Shown: positions 41,330 through 49,434 of the stretch, one piece after another
Layout of the letters: each line of letters opens with the position of its first letter
Position numbering within the stretch: position 1 is the first letter of the stretch
From: Verrucomicrobiota bacterium
GTDB lineage: Bacteria > Verrucomicrobiota > Verrucomicrobiia > Opitutales > Opitutaceae
DNA: 64,000 nt
Direction of reading: 5' to 3'
NCBI GenBank assembly: GCA_023432225.1
Contig: JAEYUW010000040.1
Coordinates: forward strand, 62,001-126,000
The notes under the pieces: generated by a model
What the model saw: only the letters and a program-made list of their open reading frames with translations
What the model was told of the DNA's origin: nothing
Database searches by the model: none
Position numbers and translations under genes: made by a program

Positions 41330-42565
41330 ATGCAAAAGCACTCCTTCGACAAACGCCGCATCAAGGTCCTGCTCCTCGAAGGCATTCACCAGAATGCCGT
41401 CGATGTCCTCAACGCCAGCGGCTACTCGTCGGTGAAGACGCTGCCCAAATCCCTCAACGGCGACGCGCTCAAGGCCGCACTAAAGGACGTGCACTTCCTC
41501 GGCATCCGCTCGCGCACTGACATGACCGACGAGATGCTCGAGGCCGCGCCCAAGCTCGCCGCGATCGGCTGCTTCTGCATCGGCACCAACCAGGTCGACC
41601 TCAAGTCCGCCGCGCTGCGCGGCATCCCCGTTTTCAACGCGCCCTACTCCAACACCCGCAGCGTCGCCGAACTCGTCGTCGGCGAAGCCATCATGTTGCT
41701 GCGCGGCATCCCCGATAAAAACGCCCTCGTCCACCGCGGCGGCTGGTCGAAGAGCGCCGAAGGCAGCGTCGAAGTTCGCGGCAAGACGCTCGGCGTCGTC
41801 GGCTACGGCCACATCGGCACGCAGGTCAGCATCCTCGCCGAGCATATGGGCATGCGCGTCATCTTCTACGACATCGAAGGCAAGCTCCCGCTCGGCAACG
41901 CCAAGGCCGTCTCGAAACTCAGCCAGCTCCTCGCCGAGTCCGACGTCGTTTCTCTCCACGTGCCGGAAAACGCCTCGACGAAAAACATGATCGGCCGCGC
42001 GCAGCTCGCGCAGATGAAAAAAGGCGCGCACCTCATCAACGCCGCCCGCGGCACTGTCGTCGACATCGACGCCCTCGCCGAAGCCCTCGAGAAAAAGCAT
42101 CTCGGCGGTGCGGCCATCGACGTTTTCCCGATCGAGCCGAAGGGCAACGACGAGGAGTTCGTCTCTCCGCTGCGCAAGTTCGACAACGTCATCCTCACGC
42201 CGCACATCGGCGGCAGCACGGTCGAAGCGCAGGCCAACATCGGCACCGAAGTCGCCGAGAAACTCGTCCGCTATTCCGACAACGGTTCGAGCGTCACCGC
42301 GGTGAACTTCCCCGAGGTCACGCTCCCCGAGCACGCCGGCACGGGCAAATCGCGCCTGTTGCACATTCACAAAAACGTCCCCGGCGTCCTCGCGCACGTG
42401 AACGAAAAATTCTCCAAACGCGGCGTGAACATCTCCGCGCAATACCTGCAGACCAACCCGCACATCGGCTATCTCGTCATGGACGTCGACGCCGGCGCCA
42501 GCGAAGTCGCGATCGACGAACTGCAGAAGGTGCCCGGCACGATCCGCGCGCGACTGCTCTACTGA
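41330..42565 (+). CDS. serA: D-3-phosphoglycerate dehydrogenase with ACT domain
   Basis: A 411-residue enzyme oxidising 3-phosphoglycerate to 3-phosphohydroxypyruvate, the first step of serine synthesis. The NAD-binding motif is LGVVGYGHIGTQVSILAEH. Catalytic residues are Arg in INAARGTVVDIDAL, Glu in IDVFPIEPKG and His in ILTPHIGGSTVEAQ. A C-terminal ACT domain (about residues 340-411, ending PGTIRARLLY) should bind serine for feedback inhibition. It is the short E. coli-like type (410 residues). No Shine-Dalgarno sequence is evident before the ATG at 41330, which is supported by the alignment of MQKHSFDKRRIKVLLLEGIH to the family N-terminus. Confidence 0.95.
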   Translation: MQKHSFDKRRIKVLLLEGIHQNAVDVLNASGYSSVKTLPKSLNGDALKAALKDVHFLGIRSRTDMTDEMLEAAPKLAAIGCFCIGTNQVDLKSAALRGIPVFNAPYSNTRSVAELVVGEAIMLLRGIPDKNALVHRGGWSKSAEGSVEVRGKTLGVVGYGHIGTQVSILAEHMGMRVIFYDIEGKLPLGNAKAVSKLSQLLAESDVVSLHVPENASTKNMIGRAQLAQMKKGAHLINAARGTVVDIDALAEALEKKHLGGAAIDVFPIEPKGNDEEFVSPLRKFDNVILTPHIGGSTVEAQANIGTEVAEKLVRYSDNGSSVTAVNFPEVTLPEHAGTGKSRLLHIHKNVPGVLAHVNEKFSKRGVNISAQYLQTNPHIGYLVMDVDAGASEVAIDELQKVPGTIRARLLY

Positions 42566-42583
42566 GCCGGACCGGTCTATTCG

Positions 42584-42653
42584 CTGTAGCGGCGGTCTAT
42601 GACCGCCGAGCACGTGATTCGTCGCGTTCGGCGGTCATAGACCGCCGCTACAG
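42584..42653. repeat. GTAG-headed paired-hairpin element after serA
   Basis: 25-base perfectly inverted arms beginning CTGTAGCGGCGGTCTATG and ending GCCGCTACAG. Each arm also folds as CGGCGGTC-TAT-GACCGCCG or its partner with loop ATA. The spacer is 20 bases. It starts 18 bases after the serA stop and may also attenuate read-through. It is the cleanest example of the paired architecture in the window. Confidence 0.88.
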
Positions 42654-42707
42654 ATCGCTGCGCCTCCGCGATTGAATATCCGCCCCATTTCGGGCGTCCT
42701 ATCTGGC

Positions 42708-43541
42708 ATGAACCCTCGCGCACTGTTCTGCCGCGCCCTGCCCCTCCTTGCTGTGCTGCCTGCACTCGCTTTCGCGCAACCACGCGACGATCGTCGCGGC
42801 GCGCGCGTCGTGCTTTTCGAGCATCCGAATTTTCAAGGCGGCGCGATCGCCCTCTATCCCGGCCAGAGCGCGGAGAACCTCGCGCGCTGGGACTTCGATG
42901 ACGGCCGCCGCTCGAACGATCGCATCACGTCCATCCGCATCGAAGGCGACGCCGAGGTCATGGTCTACACCGACGCGAATTTCCGCGGCGAAGCCCTGCG
43001 CGTGACGAACGACATCCGCGACCTCTCGCGCGGCGACAACCGTTTCGTCCGCTTCAATGATCGGATCTCCTCCCTTCGCGTGGAGGCTCGCCGCGCACCC
43101 GACCGGCCGCCCACCGGCGGCCATCACGGTGGCAATCGTCCGCCCAGCTTCGAACCCGAGAAAATCATCCGGCGCGCCTACCAGGACATCCTCGCGCGCG
43201 AGCCCGACGAATCCGGCCTGCGCCATTTCCGCAGCATGATGATCGACCGCGGCTGGACGGAGAAGCAGGTGCGCGATTCTCTCCGCGCCAGCGACGAATA
43301 CCGCGTGACCTACATGACGCGCCGCTTGAACGCCGTTTTCCAGGATGTGCTCGGCCGCGACGTCGACCCGCGCGGTTTCGAACACTACCGCAACAAGATC
43401 ATCGAGCACAACTGGAGCGACGACGACATCCGCCGCGACCTGCGCAACAGCGACGAATACCGCCGCCGCCCGCGCACGCAGGCCGAGCCGCCGCGCCGCG
43501 CCGAGGATGCCGCGCCCGCCGCTCCGGAAAAACAGAGCTGA
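42708..43541 (+). CDS. Secreted beta/gamma-crystallin plus DUF4214 protein
   Basis: A 277-residue secreted protein with signal peptide FCRALPLLAVLPALAFA. A beta/gamma-crystallin domain (about residues 33-126) has two Greek-key motifs, VVLFEHPNFQGGAIALYPG and VMVYTDANFRGEALRV. Each is followed by a near-perfect calcium double-clamp motif: NDRITS and NDRISS. A Pro/Gly/His-rich linker leads to two DUF4214-like helical repeats (IIRRAYQDILAREPDESGLR and LNAVFQDVLGRDVDPRGFEH). The tail is Pro/Ala/Arg/Glu-rich. It is probably a Ca2+-stabilised periplasmic or surface protein; the partner is unknown. The paired hairpin after serA lies upstream, so it likely has its own promoter. Confidence 0.85.
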   Translation: MNPRALFCRALPLLAVLPALAFAQPRDDRRGARVVLFEHPNFQGGAIALYPGQSAENLARWDFDDGRRSNDRITSIRIEGDAEVMVYTDANFRGEALRVTNDIRDLSRGDNRFVRFNDRISSLRVEARRAPDRPPTGGHHGGNRPPSFEPEKIIRRAYQDILAREPDESGLRHFRSMMIDRGWTEKQVRDSLRASDEYRVTYMTRRLNAVFQDVLGRDVDPRGFEHYRNKIIEHNWSDDDIRRDLRNSDEYRRRPRTQAEPPRRAEDAAPAAPEKQS

Positions 43542-43602
43542 GTCGGACTCATGCAGTCGGCCCCGCTCTCTCGCCGCGATTTCCGAGACTGAAAAATACA
43601 AC

Positions 43603-43630
43603 GGCAGGCCCGCTTGCTGGCGGGCTTGCC
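43603..43630. repeat. Inverted repeat after the crystallin-domain gene
   Basis: GGCAGGCCCGC TTGCTG GCGGGCTTGCC: nearly perfect 11-base arms. It lies in the 246-base gap between convergent genes and might serve as a terminator, although no T-run follows on either strand. The rest of the gap shows nothing recognisable. Confidence 0.55.
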
Positions 43631-43787
43631 CGCAGAGCGCAGACAAGTTCTCTCGGCCACAGTCAATAGAATGACTCCGGCGTTGGCGCCGCAAAGCACG
43701 CCCGGCCCCTCCGGCGTGGCACTCCGCGCGCGGCACGGAATGACAGGTCGATAGCGGTGAGCAGCGTGCGTCTCATGGGGGGACAGA

Positions 43788-45071
43788 TCAGCCGCCGCCC
43801 GTGCCGGGCAAGCGCACGGCGGGCGTGGCGGTGCCGGGGGCGGGCGGTGTCGCGCCGGACGGAGTCGGGCGTGACGCGAAATTGCGGAACGGCGAGCCGG
43901 CGCTTTGCGCGCGAAATGCTTTCGCCGCTTCCGCGCCCAACAACGCATCGAGCCGCGCGTTCAAATCAGCAAAGATCTGACGGCCTTTTTCCACGTCCAC
44001 CTGTCGGTTGCCGTCGCCATCGCGGGGCACGAGTTGCTGCATGGCCAACCGCGCCTCGTTCTGGAGCTGAAAAACCTTGTAAGTGGTGGCGGGCGCCACG
44101 CCCGGCTGCTGCTCCAAAAACCGCGCAATCTGTCCGTAGTTGCTGTCCGCAGCCTTGAGGTAGGCGTGCGCTCGCTCGGCTCCGAGGACCGTCTGCACTT
44201 GATCGTAGAAGGCCGCGTTTGCGGCGGCTTGCACGGGGTCCGTCATGGAGATGGAGAAGGCCGACGATTCGTTCGGGTTGCGCACCTTCTGCGCGGCGAA
44301 GAGTGCGTTATATTCCTCCTCGCTGACTTTCAGATCGCGCAGTCCGCGCATCACCATCGCCGCGGCGCCGGAGTTTTGGCGCTCGTAATCGGCGTAGGCT
44401 TCAGGACCGAGGGCGGCCTTGATATCGGCGAGCCGCTCCTTCTCGAGCGTGCGAAATTGCTCCTGCAACGCCTTGCCTTCCTCCGCGGTCATCGCTCCGC
44501 CCATCGCGATCTCGAGCGACAAATCCTGATAGTCCCGGTCGATCCGCAGCAACGTCGCGATTTTCTCCTCGGGCAGATCTCCATAGCGCTCACGGCGCTG
44601 CGTCGGATCCATCAGCGCGACCTGCGAGCCCGCCGGCCCGACGATTTTCTCCACCAAGCTCTGCAGCTCGCGGTTCGCCTCCAGCTGCAACTTGCGTGCT
44701 TCGCGCGTCGTTCCGTTCAGTTGCCAGAACGGCAGCGCCGCCATTTTCTCGTAGGCGCGATCGCGCAATTGCGCGGCAATGATTTTCGCCACGACGGTCG
44801 GCGGAAAACCCGCGGCACGCAGATCGGTCGTCAACGTCCGCAATTCCTCATCGGAGTCGCCGCGGGTCTGCCACACGATTGGCTGCGGCGCCACCGGCGT
44901 CTCCCCGCGGGCGCCGGCCGGTTTTGCGCCGCCGGCGAGAGTCGAGCCGGATGCTGACGCGGCCGCTGCACCAGCGGTGGCGTCACCCGCGCCGCTCGTG
45001 CGCGTGAGCGCAAACCAGCCGTTCAGCGCAAGCGAAAGGACGATCAACGTGATCAAAATGGAATTCTTCAT
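43788..45071 (-). CDS. Membrane-anchored hypothetical protein, paralogue 1 of 3
   Basis: A 427-residue protein. An N-terminal anchor helix (SILITLIVLSLALNGWFAL) is followed by a Gly/Ala linker and a long charged helical region. It shares blocks with the next two upstream genes: ELRTLTTDLRAAGFPPTVV, KMAALPFWQ, RYGDLPEEKIATLLRIDRDY, and VSEEEYNALFAAQ. These look like a diverged tandem duplication. The C-terminus is Pro/Thr/Gly-rich. The stop of paralogue 2 overlaps the Shine-Dalgarno of this gene (TGAGGAGACACGACCATG), so translation is probably coupled. No known domain is recognised; a periplasmic helical role is likely. Confidence 0.8.
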   Translation of the reverse strand: MKNSILITLIVLSLALNGWFALTRTSGAGDATAGAAAASASGSTLAGGAKPAGARGETPVAPQPIVWQTRGDSDEELRTLTTDLRAAGFPPTVVAKIIAAQLRDRAYEKMAALPFWQLNGTTREARKLQLEANRELQSLVEKIVGPAGSQVALMDPTQRRERYGDLPEEKIATLLRIDRDYQDLSLEIAMGGAMTAEEGKALQEQFRTLEKERLADIKAALGPEAYADYERQNSGAAAMVMRGLRDLKVSEEEYNALFAAQKVRNPNESSAFSISMTDPVQAAANAAFYDQVQTVLGAERAHAYLKAADSNYGQIARFLEQQPGVAPATTYKVFQLQNEARLAMQQLVPRDGDGNRQVDVEKGRQIFADLNARLDALLGAEAAKAFRAQSAGSPFRNFASRPTPSGATPPAPGTATPAVRLPGTGGG

Positions 45072-45083
45072 GGTCGTGTCTCC

Positions 45084-46334
45084 TCAGCCTCGCGGCGTTC
45101 CCGGGCGCCCCATGGTCGGCGCCACCATCGCCCGGCCATACATGGTTTTTCGATACGCGGCTGCGGCGGCGGGGCCGATCAGCGCCTCCAAGCGCGCGTT
45201 CCACGCCGCATACGCCGCCTGCACCGCTTCCGGCGTGCGCGCTCCTCCGGCGGCGAAGAGAGTATTCCGCTCGCGCTGGATCGAGGACACCAGCTGCATC
45301 ACCTGATAAGCGCCCGCGGGCGTGACACTGGGATAATCTTTCGCGAGCCCAACCAAGGCGCGATACCCCGGGTTCGTCGCGGAGAGATAGGCGTAAAAGC
45401 GCTCGTCGTTGAGCACGCCGCGCACGCGCTCGAGCCGCGCCTGCTCGGCGTTTTCGCGCGCGGTCATCTGCTCGGCCGTCACCCGGCCCGAGAGCGGCGT
45501 ATTCCCCGCATCGAAATCGCGCTGGATTTCGTAGAGCGAGGCGAACTCGGCCGGCGTCACGTTCAACTCGCGCAGACCCCACGCGACCGAACGCGCCGCG
45601 TCGGAGTTGCGCATCTCGTATTCGGCGAGCTCGGCGGGCGTCAGAATTTTCTCCAAATCCGCGCGCTGTTCGCTCTTCAGCAAATTGCGCTGTTTCTGAA
45701 TGGCCGCCCAATCGTCGATCACCCCGCCAACCTCGGGACGAAAAACGTCGTTCTGCATCTCGCGGTAGTCGCGCTCGATCTCCGCGATGGCATCGATCTT
45801 GGCGTCGGACAGGCTGCCGTATTGGCGCGCGCGGGTGAGCGCATCGAGGCGGGTGGACCGGCGGGCGTCGGGCCCGAGGATCGCTTCGAGATTCTTCGCG
45901 GTGGCGCGCTCGTATTCCTGCGCTTCTTTTTGCAGCGCACGCCGCTGCCAGAACGGCACCTTCGCGGTCGGGCTTTCCGCCCGGCGCCGCTGTTCGTAGA
46001 GGTCGCTGACGACGCGATTGATCACATGCGACGGAAATCCCGCGGCGCGCAAATCGTCGGCCAACGCACGAAACTCGTCATCGGTGGTCGGCGTGCGCCA
46101 CGTCAGGCCGCGCGGGCCCGCCGCTTCAGTCGCGGTTTTGTCATCGGGCACACCCGCGGTGGACGGTGACGCGGAGCGCGCGGCCGGAGCGCCGGGAACA
46201 GATTTCGTGGCGGATAAGGCGGCGGGGGCCTCGGCGGACGTCGCGGTCGCGGGACGCGGTGCCGCGGCGATCAGATACCAAGCGTTGCCAGCCAACGACA
46301 CGGCCAGCGCAGCGAACAACAGAGGACGATTCAT
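45084..46334 (-). CDS. Membrane-anchored hypothetical protein, paralogue 2 of 3
   Basis: A 416-residue paralogue. The anchor is LLFAALAVSLAGNAWYLIAA, then an Ala/Pro/Ser-rich linker. The conserved blocks are in the same order: EFRALADDLRAAGFPSHVI, AKVPFWQRR, QYGSLSDAKIDAIAEIERDY, LTPAELAEYEMRNSDAARSV and VTPAEFASLYEIQRDFD. The ATG at 46334 places the membrane helix at the N-terminus; the 135 in-frame codons upstream are Arg-rich and unlike protein. It is followed 12 bases later by paralogue 1. Upstream, 154 bases separate it from paralogue 3, and this gap shows no clear terminator or hairpin element. Confidence 0.82.
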   Translation of the reverse strand: MNRPLLFAALAVSLAGNAWYLIAAAPRPATATSAEAPAALSATKSVPGAPAARSASPSTAGVPDDKTATEAAGPRGLTWRTPTTDDEFRALADDLRAAGFPSHVINRVVSDLYEQRRRAESPTAKVPFWQRRALQKEAQEYERATAKNLEAILGPDARRSTRLDALTRARQYGSLSDAKIDAIAEIERDYREMQNDVFRPEVGGVIDDWAAIQKQRNLLKSEQRADLEKILTPAELAEYEMRNSDAARSVAWGLRELNVTPAEFASLYEIQRDFDAGNTPLSGRVTAEQMTARENAEQARLERVRGVLNDERFYAYLSATNPGYRALVGLAKDYPSVTPAGAYQVMQLVSSIQRERNTLFAAGGARTPEAVQAAYAAWNARLEALIGPAAAAAYRKTMYGRAMVAPTMGRPGTPRG

Positions 46335-46488
46335 GGGGAATGACGCTGCTCCGGCTGGCCCGCGGCGGAGAACGACGAGGCGAAAGCTAGGCGACCTGCC
46401 GCACCGGAGTCGAGTGCAGTTCGACACGCGAACGCGGCGCTTGGTCCCGGAATTTCCGCGCGACGTAGAAAATTTCCGGCACACCGTT

Positions 46489-47715
46489 TCACGGACCGCC
46501 TGGCGCCGCAAACATCCGGCCCATCGTGCTGCGGCGATACGAGGCCGCAGCCGAGGGGCCGAGCAGAGCGTCGAGTTGGGCGTTGAACGGCGCAACCGCG
46601 GCCTGACCCGCGGGCGTGTTGGCGAGATCGGATTGCCGGCCCGGACCGGCCGTCTGCGCGAGCGCGAGCAACGCGGCGGACTGCAGCTGGTAGAGTTGGT
46701 AGGTTTGGTCGCGCGTGAGCGTCGGCGTGCTGCGGGCAAACTTGGCCACCGCTCCGTAAACGGGATCGGTCTTCTCCATGTAGCTGTAGAAACGGTCGTC
46801 TTTCAGCACGGTGCGCACCTGCTCGGGCGGGAGAGCCGCGTTGTGCGCATAGGCAACGAATTCCTCGGTGCCGGGCGTGCGCGGGAGGGTGGCGAAGCTG
46901 CGCCGCTGGAGTTGATAAAGCGCCATGTATTCTTCCTCCGAGACCGCGATGTCCGCCACGCCCTGAATCACGGTCAGCGCCGCGCGCGACCGGCGACGCG
47001 AGTAGTCTTCGAATTCCTCCGGCGTCAGCACCGCCGCGAGGTCCCGCTCCTTCTCCTCCTCGATCACGCGGATGCGGTTGCGGCCCTCGAACGTGTCCAT
47101 CGCATCTTCGTTGCCCGCGCCGCGGCGCTGCTGCCAATAGACTTCGCCGTAGTCACGCTCGACCTTGTCGAGCAGGGCAATTTTTTCGTCCGACAGCGTG
47201 CCGTAACGCGAGGAACGGGCGATCGGATCGAGGTCTGCCGGATCAGGCTCGCCTTGGCCCAGCGCGGCCTGCTGGGCGGCTTGCGCTTCCGCGTTCATCT
47301 TTTCGATCGTCGCGCGCGCTACTTTGCCTCCGCCGGTCTGATGCCAGAACGGCATCTTCGCGAACTCGCTCGTGCCGCGCACCTGCCGCTGGATCAGCGA
47401 GCCGATCAAGTAGCGGACGTTGCCCTCCGAAAAACCCGCGGCGCGCAACTCGTCGGCCAGCGCCCGCAGCTCTTCCGGCTTGCGCGGCTCGCGCCACACC
47501 ACGCCGCGCCGGCCATTCGCGGCGGCGGCGATCGGAGCGGAACGGTTTGCCGTCGGAGCGGCAGCGCGGCCGTGGGCGCCTCCGGCCGAACCCGCAGACG
47601 CCGCGCCGGCCGCGATCGCCGAAGCCCGCGCCTCACGCTCGATGCGGGCCCACAGCACGAAGTTGACCAGGAGCGAGAGCGCAAGTGCCCCCGCCCAAAC
47701 GGAAGTCGATTTCAT
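46489..47715 (-). CDS. Membrane-anchored hypothetical protein, paralogue 3 of 3
   Basis: A 408-residue paralogue with anchor VWAGALALSLLVNFVLWARI. The shared blocks are ELRALADELRAAGFSEGNV, FAKMPFWHQTG, RYGTLSDEKIALLDKVERDY, LTPEEFEDYSRRRSRAALTV and VSEEEYMALYQLQ. It is the first paralogue after the MBL-fold hydrolase gene, 31 bases downstream of that gene's stop, which suggests an operon with gmk and the MBL gene. The three paralogues differ enough that they are likely old duplicates maintained by selection. Confidence 0.82.
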   Translation of the reverse strand: MKSTSVWAGALALSLLVNFVLWARIEREARASAIAAGAASAGSAGGAHGRAAAPTANRSAPIAAAANGRRGVVWREPRKPEELRALADELRAAGFSEGNVRYLIGSLIQRQVRGTSEFAKMPFWHQTGGGKVARATIEKMNAEAQAAQQAALGQGEPDPADLDPIARSSRYGTLSDEKIALLDKVERDYGEVYWQQRRGAGNEDAMDTFEGRNRIRVIEEEKERDLAAVLTPEEFEDYSRRRSRAALTVIQGVADIAVSEEEYMALYQLQRRSFATLPRTPGTEEFVAYAHNAALPPEQVRTVLKDDRFYSYMEKTDPVYGAVAKFARSTPTLTRDQTYQLYQLQSAALLALAQTAGPGRQSDLANTPAGQAAVAPFNAQLDALLGPSAAASYRRSTMGRMFAAPGGP

Positions 47716-47746
47716 CAGGATGCGGACGCGGCGGCCCGAACCGCGT

Positions 47747-48817
47747 TCAAGACCGCAACGCTAACGTCTGCGTTTCGCCGAAGTCGAGCGTCGTGAAATC
47801 CGCCTCGGCGACGCCGTGCGCGGTGCGCGCGGCCGCGAGCGCGCGGAGCGGTTCGTCGATCGCCTCGTTCGTGAGCTGAAACGTGCCGAAGTGCATGCCG
47901 ATGCTCCGCCGTGCGCCGAGCGCAAGGTGGGCGCGCACGGACTCGTCCGGGTTCATGTGCACGGGAATCATGAACCAACGCGGCTCGTAGGCGCCGACGG
48001 GCATCAGCGCGAGATCGGGCGCACCGATTTTCTCGCGAATCGCCGCGAAGTGAGGTCCCCAGCCCGAGTCGCCGCAGAAAAACACGTCGCCCGCGCGGGT
48101 GTGCAGCATGAAGCCGTTCCAGAGTGTCCGGCAGCGGTCCCACGGCGCGCGTGCCGCGAAGTGCTGCGCGGGCGTCGCCGTGATGCGCAGCAGCGGTTGC
48201 GCCCGCTCCGCCGCGCTCGACTGATCGAGGTGGAACGCGTTGACCTCAACGCGTTCCGAGTGCGTTGGGGTCAACGCGCTCCACCCTTCCCACCAATCCA
48301 GCTCCACCACCGGCGCGACGCCACGCGCTTCGAGCCACGCCTTGTTACCGAGCGAGGTGATGAACTGCGGCCGCCGCTCGCGCGCGAGCCAGCGCAGCGT
48401 CGCGAGGTCGAGGTGGTCGTAGTGATTGTGCGAGACGAGCACAACGTCGATCGCCGGCAACTCCTCGAGCCGCAGCGCCGCGGGCCGCACGCGTTTCGGC
48501 CCGAGCCGTCCAAATGGTCCCGCGTGTGTCGCGAAGATCGGATCGGTGAGAATCGTGAGCCCGTCGAGTTGCAGCAGGAACGTGGAGTGCCCGATGAACG
48601 TCAGCGCGAGTTCGCCCGGCGCGACGCGCGCGGGCAGTTGCGGCCGCCGCGGCGGCGGAACGGTTTTCGGCCAACGGTGAAACGCGTCGGTCGTGAGCTG
48701 TTGCCACCACCACTTCGGCAGCGAGCCAAAGCCGAGCGCCTGCGGCTGCGGCGGCGGATTGAAGAACCGCTCGCCATCGCAGTGATCGCTGACCGGGAAA
48801 CGCGGCGGGCGCGGCAT
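47747..48817 (-). CDS. MBL-fold hydrolase (NAPE-PLD/UlaG-like)
   Basis: A 356-residue metallo-beta-lactamase-fold enzyme. The metal-binding motif is VLVSHNHYDHLDLATL (HxHxDH) with further ligands in TPAQHFAAR, VFFCGDSGWGPHF and MIPVHMNPDE. The combination ITDP-like LTILTDPIFA and SHNHYDHLD resembles NAPE-type phospholipase D and bacterial UlaG-like lactonases. The substrate is not evident and could be a lipid or sugar lactone. The N-terminus is Pro-rich (PPPQPQALGFGSLPKWWWQQ). Residues about 178-197 are encoded by a GGTGGA-type element (48229-48285), inserted in frame between a strand and the TPAQH motif. It lies between gmk (8 bases upstream) and paralogue 3. Confidence 0.88.
   Translation of the reverse strand: MPRPPRFPVSDHCDGERFFNPPPQPQALGFGSLPKWWWQQLTTDAFHRWPKTVPPPRRPQLPARVAPGELALTFIGHSTFLLQLDGLTILTDPIFATHAGPFGRLGPKRVRPAALRLEELPAIDVVLVSHNHYDHLDLATLRWLARERRPQFITSLGNKAWLEARGVAPVVELDWWEGWSALTPTHSERVEVNAFHLDQSSAAERAQPLLRITATPAQHFAARAPWDRCRTLWNGFMLHTRAGDVFFCGDSGWGPHFAAIREKIGAPDLALMPVGAYEPRWFMIPVHMNPDESVRAHLALGARRSIGMHFGTFQLTNEAIDEPLRALAAARTAHGVAEADFTTLDFGETQTLALRS
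48229..48285. repeat. In-frame GGTGGA-type paired element in the MBL-fold gene
   Basis: 57 bases (19 codons). GGTGGAACGCGTTGACCTCA continues as ACGCGTTCC; the second half is TGCGTTGGGGTCAACGCGCT then CCACC. Hairpin 1 has stem GGAACGCGTTGA / TCAACGCGTTCC. Outer ends GGTGGA / TCCACC are inverted. Length is divisible by three and the frame is open through it. Confidence 0.85.
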
Positions 48818-48825
48818 GACGCGAC

Positions 48826-49431
48826 TCAGCAGCCGTGGCCGAGCTTGCGCTTGGCTTGTTCCCAAAACTCCAGCAGCGCGCGGAAATCCTGCTCCTTCGT
48901 TTTGCTGTGGATCACGAAATCGTAGGAGCTGCGGTCGGCCATCTCGAACTCGGCGCTCTGCAAGCGACGCGCGAGCTCTTCCTCGCTGACCGGGCCGCGG
49001 CCGAGCAGGCGTTCGCGCAAGACATCCATCGAGTCCGGCGAGACGAACATCGTGACGAGATGGCCTTTGAGCTCCGGTGTCGTCTCCGCGGCGGCGCGGA
49101 TGCTGCGCACGCCCTGCACGTCGATGTTCATCACGAGGCAGGTGTGATTCAGGCGCTCGAGCACGGTGGATTTCGGCGTGCCGTAGCGGTATTTGCGGTG
49201 CACCCACGCCCACTCGAGGAAATCGCCGGCCGCGAGCCGCGCGTCGAATTCCTCCTCCGTCAGAAAATGGTAATCGCGACCATCGACTTCATTCGGCCGC
49301 GGCGGGCGCGTTGTGGCCGTGATGACGCGTTCGAAACCCGGCACCTCGCGGACGAGGCGATCGCAGAGCGTGCTTTTGCCCACGCCCGCAGGTCCGGCGA
49401 GGATGAGCAACACGGTCGGTGATTCGGCCAT
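48826..49431 (-). CDS. gmk: Guanylate kinase
   Basis: A 201-residue kinase converting GMP to GDP with ATP. The P-loop is LLILAGPAGVGKSTLCDRL. The GMP-binding block is VITATTRPPRPNEVDGRDYH. It also has FLEWAWVHRKYRYGTPKSTV and a lid/C-terminal region with RLQSAEFEMADRSSYDFVI. The length is typical. The start is three bases after the stop of a small membrane protein gene and its stop lies 8 bases before the MBL-fold gene, so all are likely in one transcript. One deviation from the commonest pattern is Ala in the P-loop (GPAGVGKST rather than GPSGxGKST). Confidence 0.93.
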   Translation of the reverse strand: MAESPTVLLILAGPAGVGKSTLCDRLVREVPGFERVITATTRPPRPNEVDGRDYHFLTEEEFDARLAAGDFLEWAWVHRKYRYGTPKSTVLERLNHTCLVMNIDVQGVRSIRAAAETTPELKGHLVTMFVSPDSMDVLRERLLGRGPVSEEELARRLQSAEFEMADRSSYDFVIHSKTKEQDFRALLEFWEQAKRKLGHGC

Positions 49432-49434
49432 GGC

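Noticed and set aside
43603..43630. Terminator after the crystallin-domain gene
   Set aside because: A good stem but no T-run on either strand; kept only as an inverted repeat.
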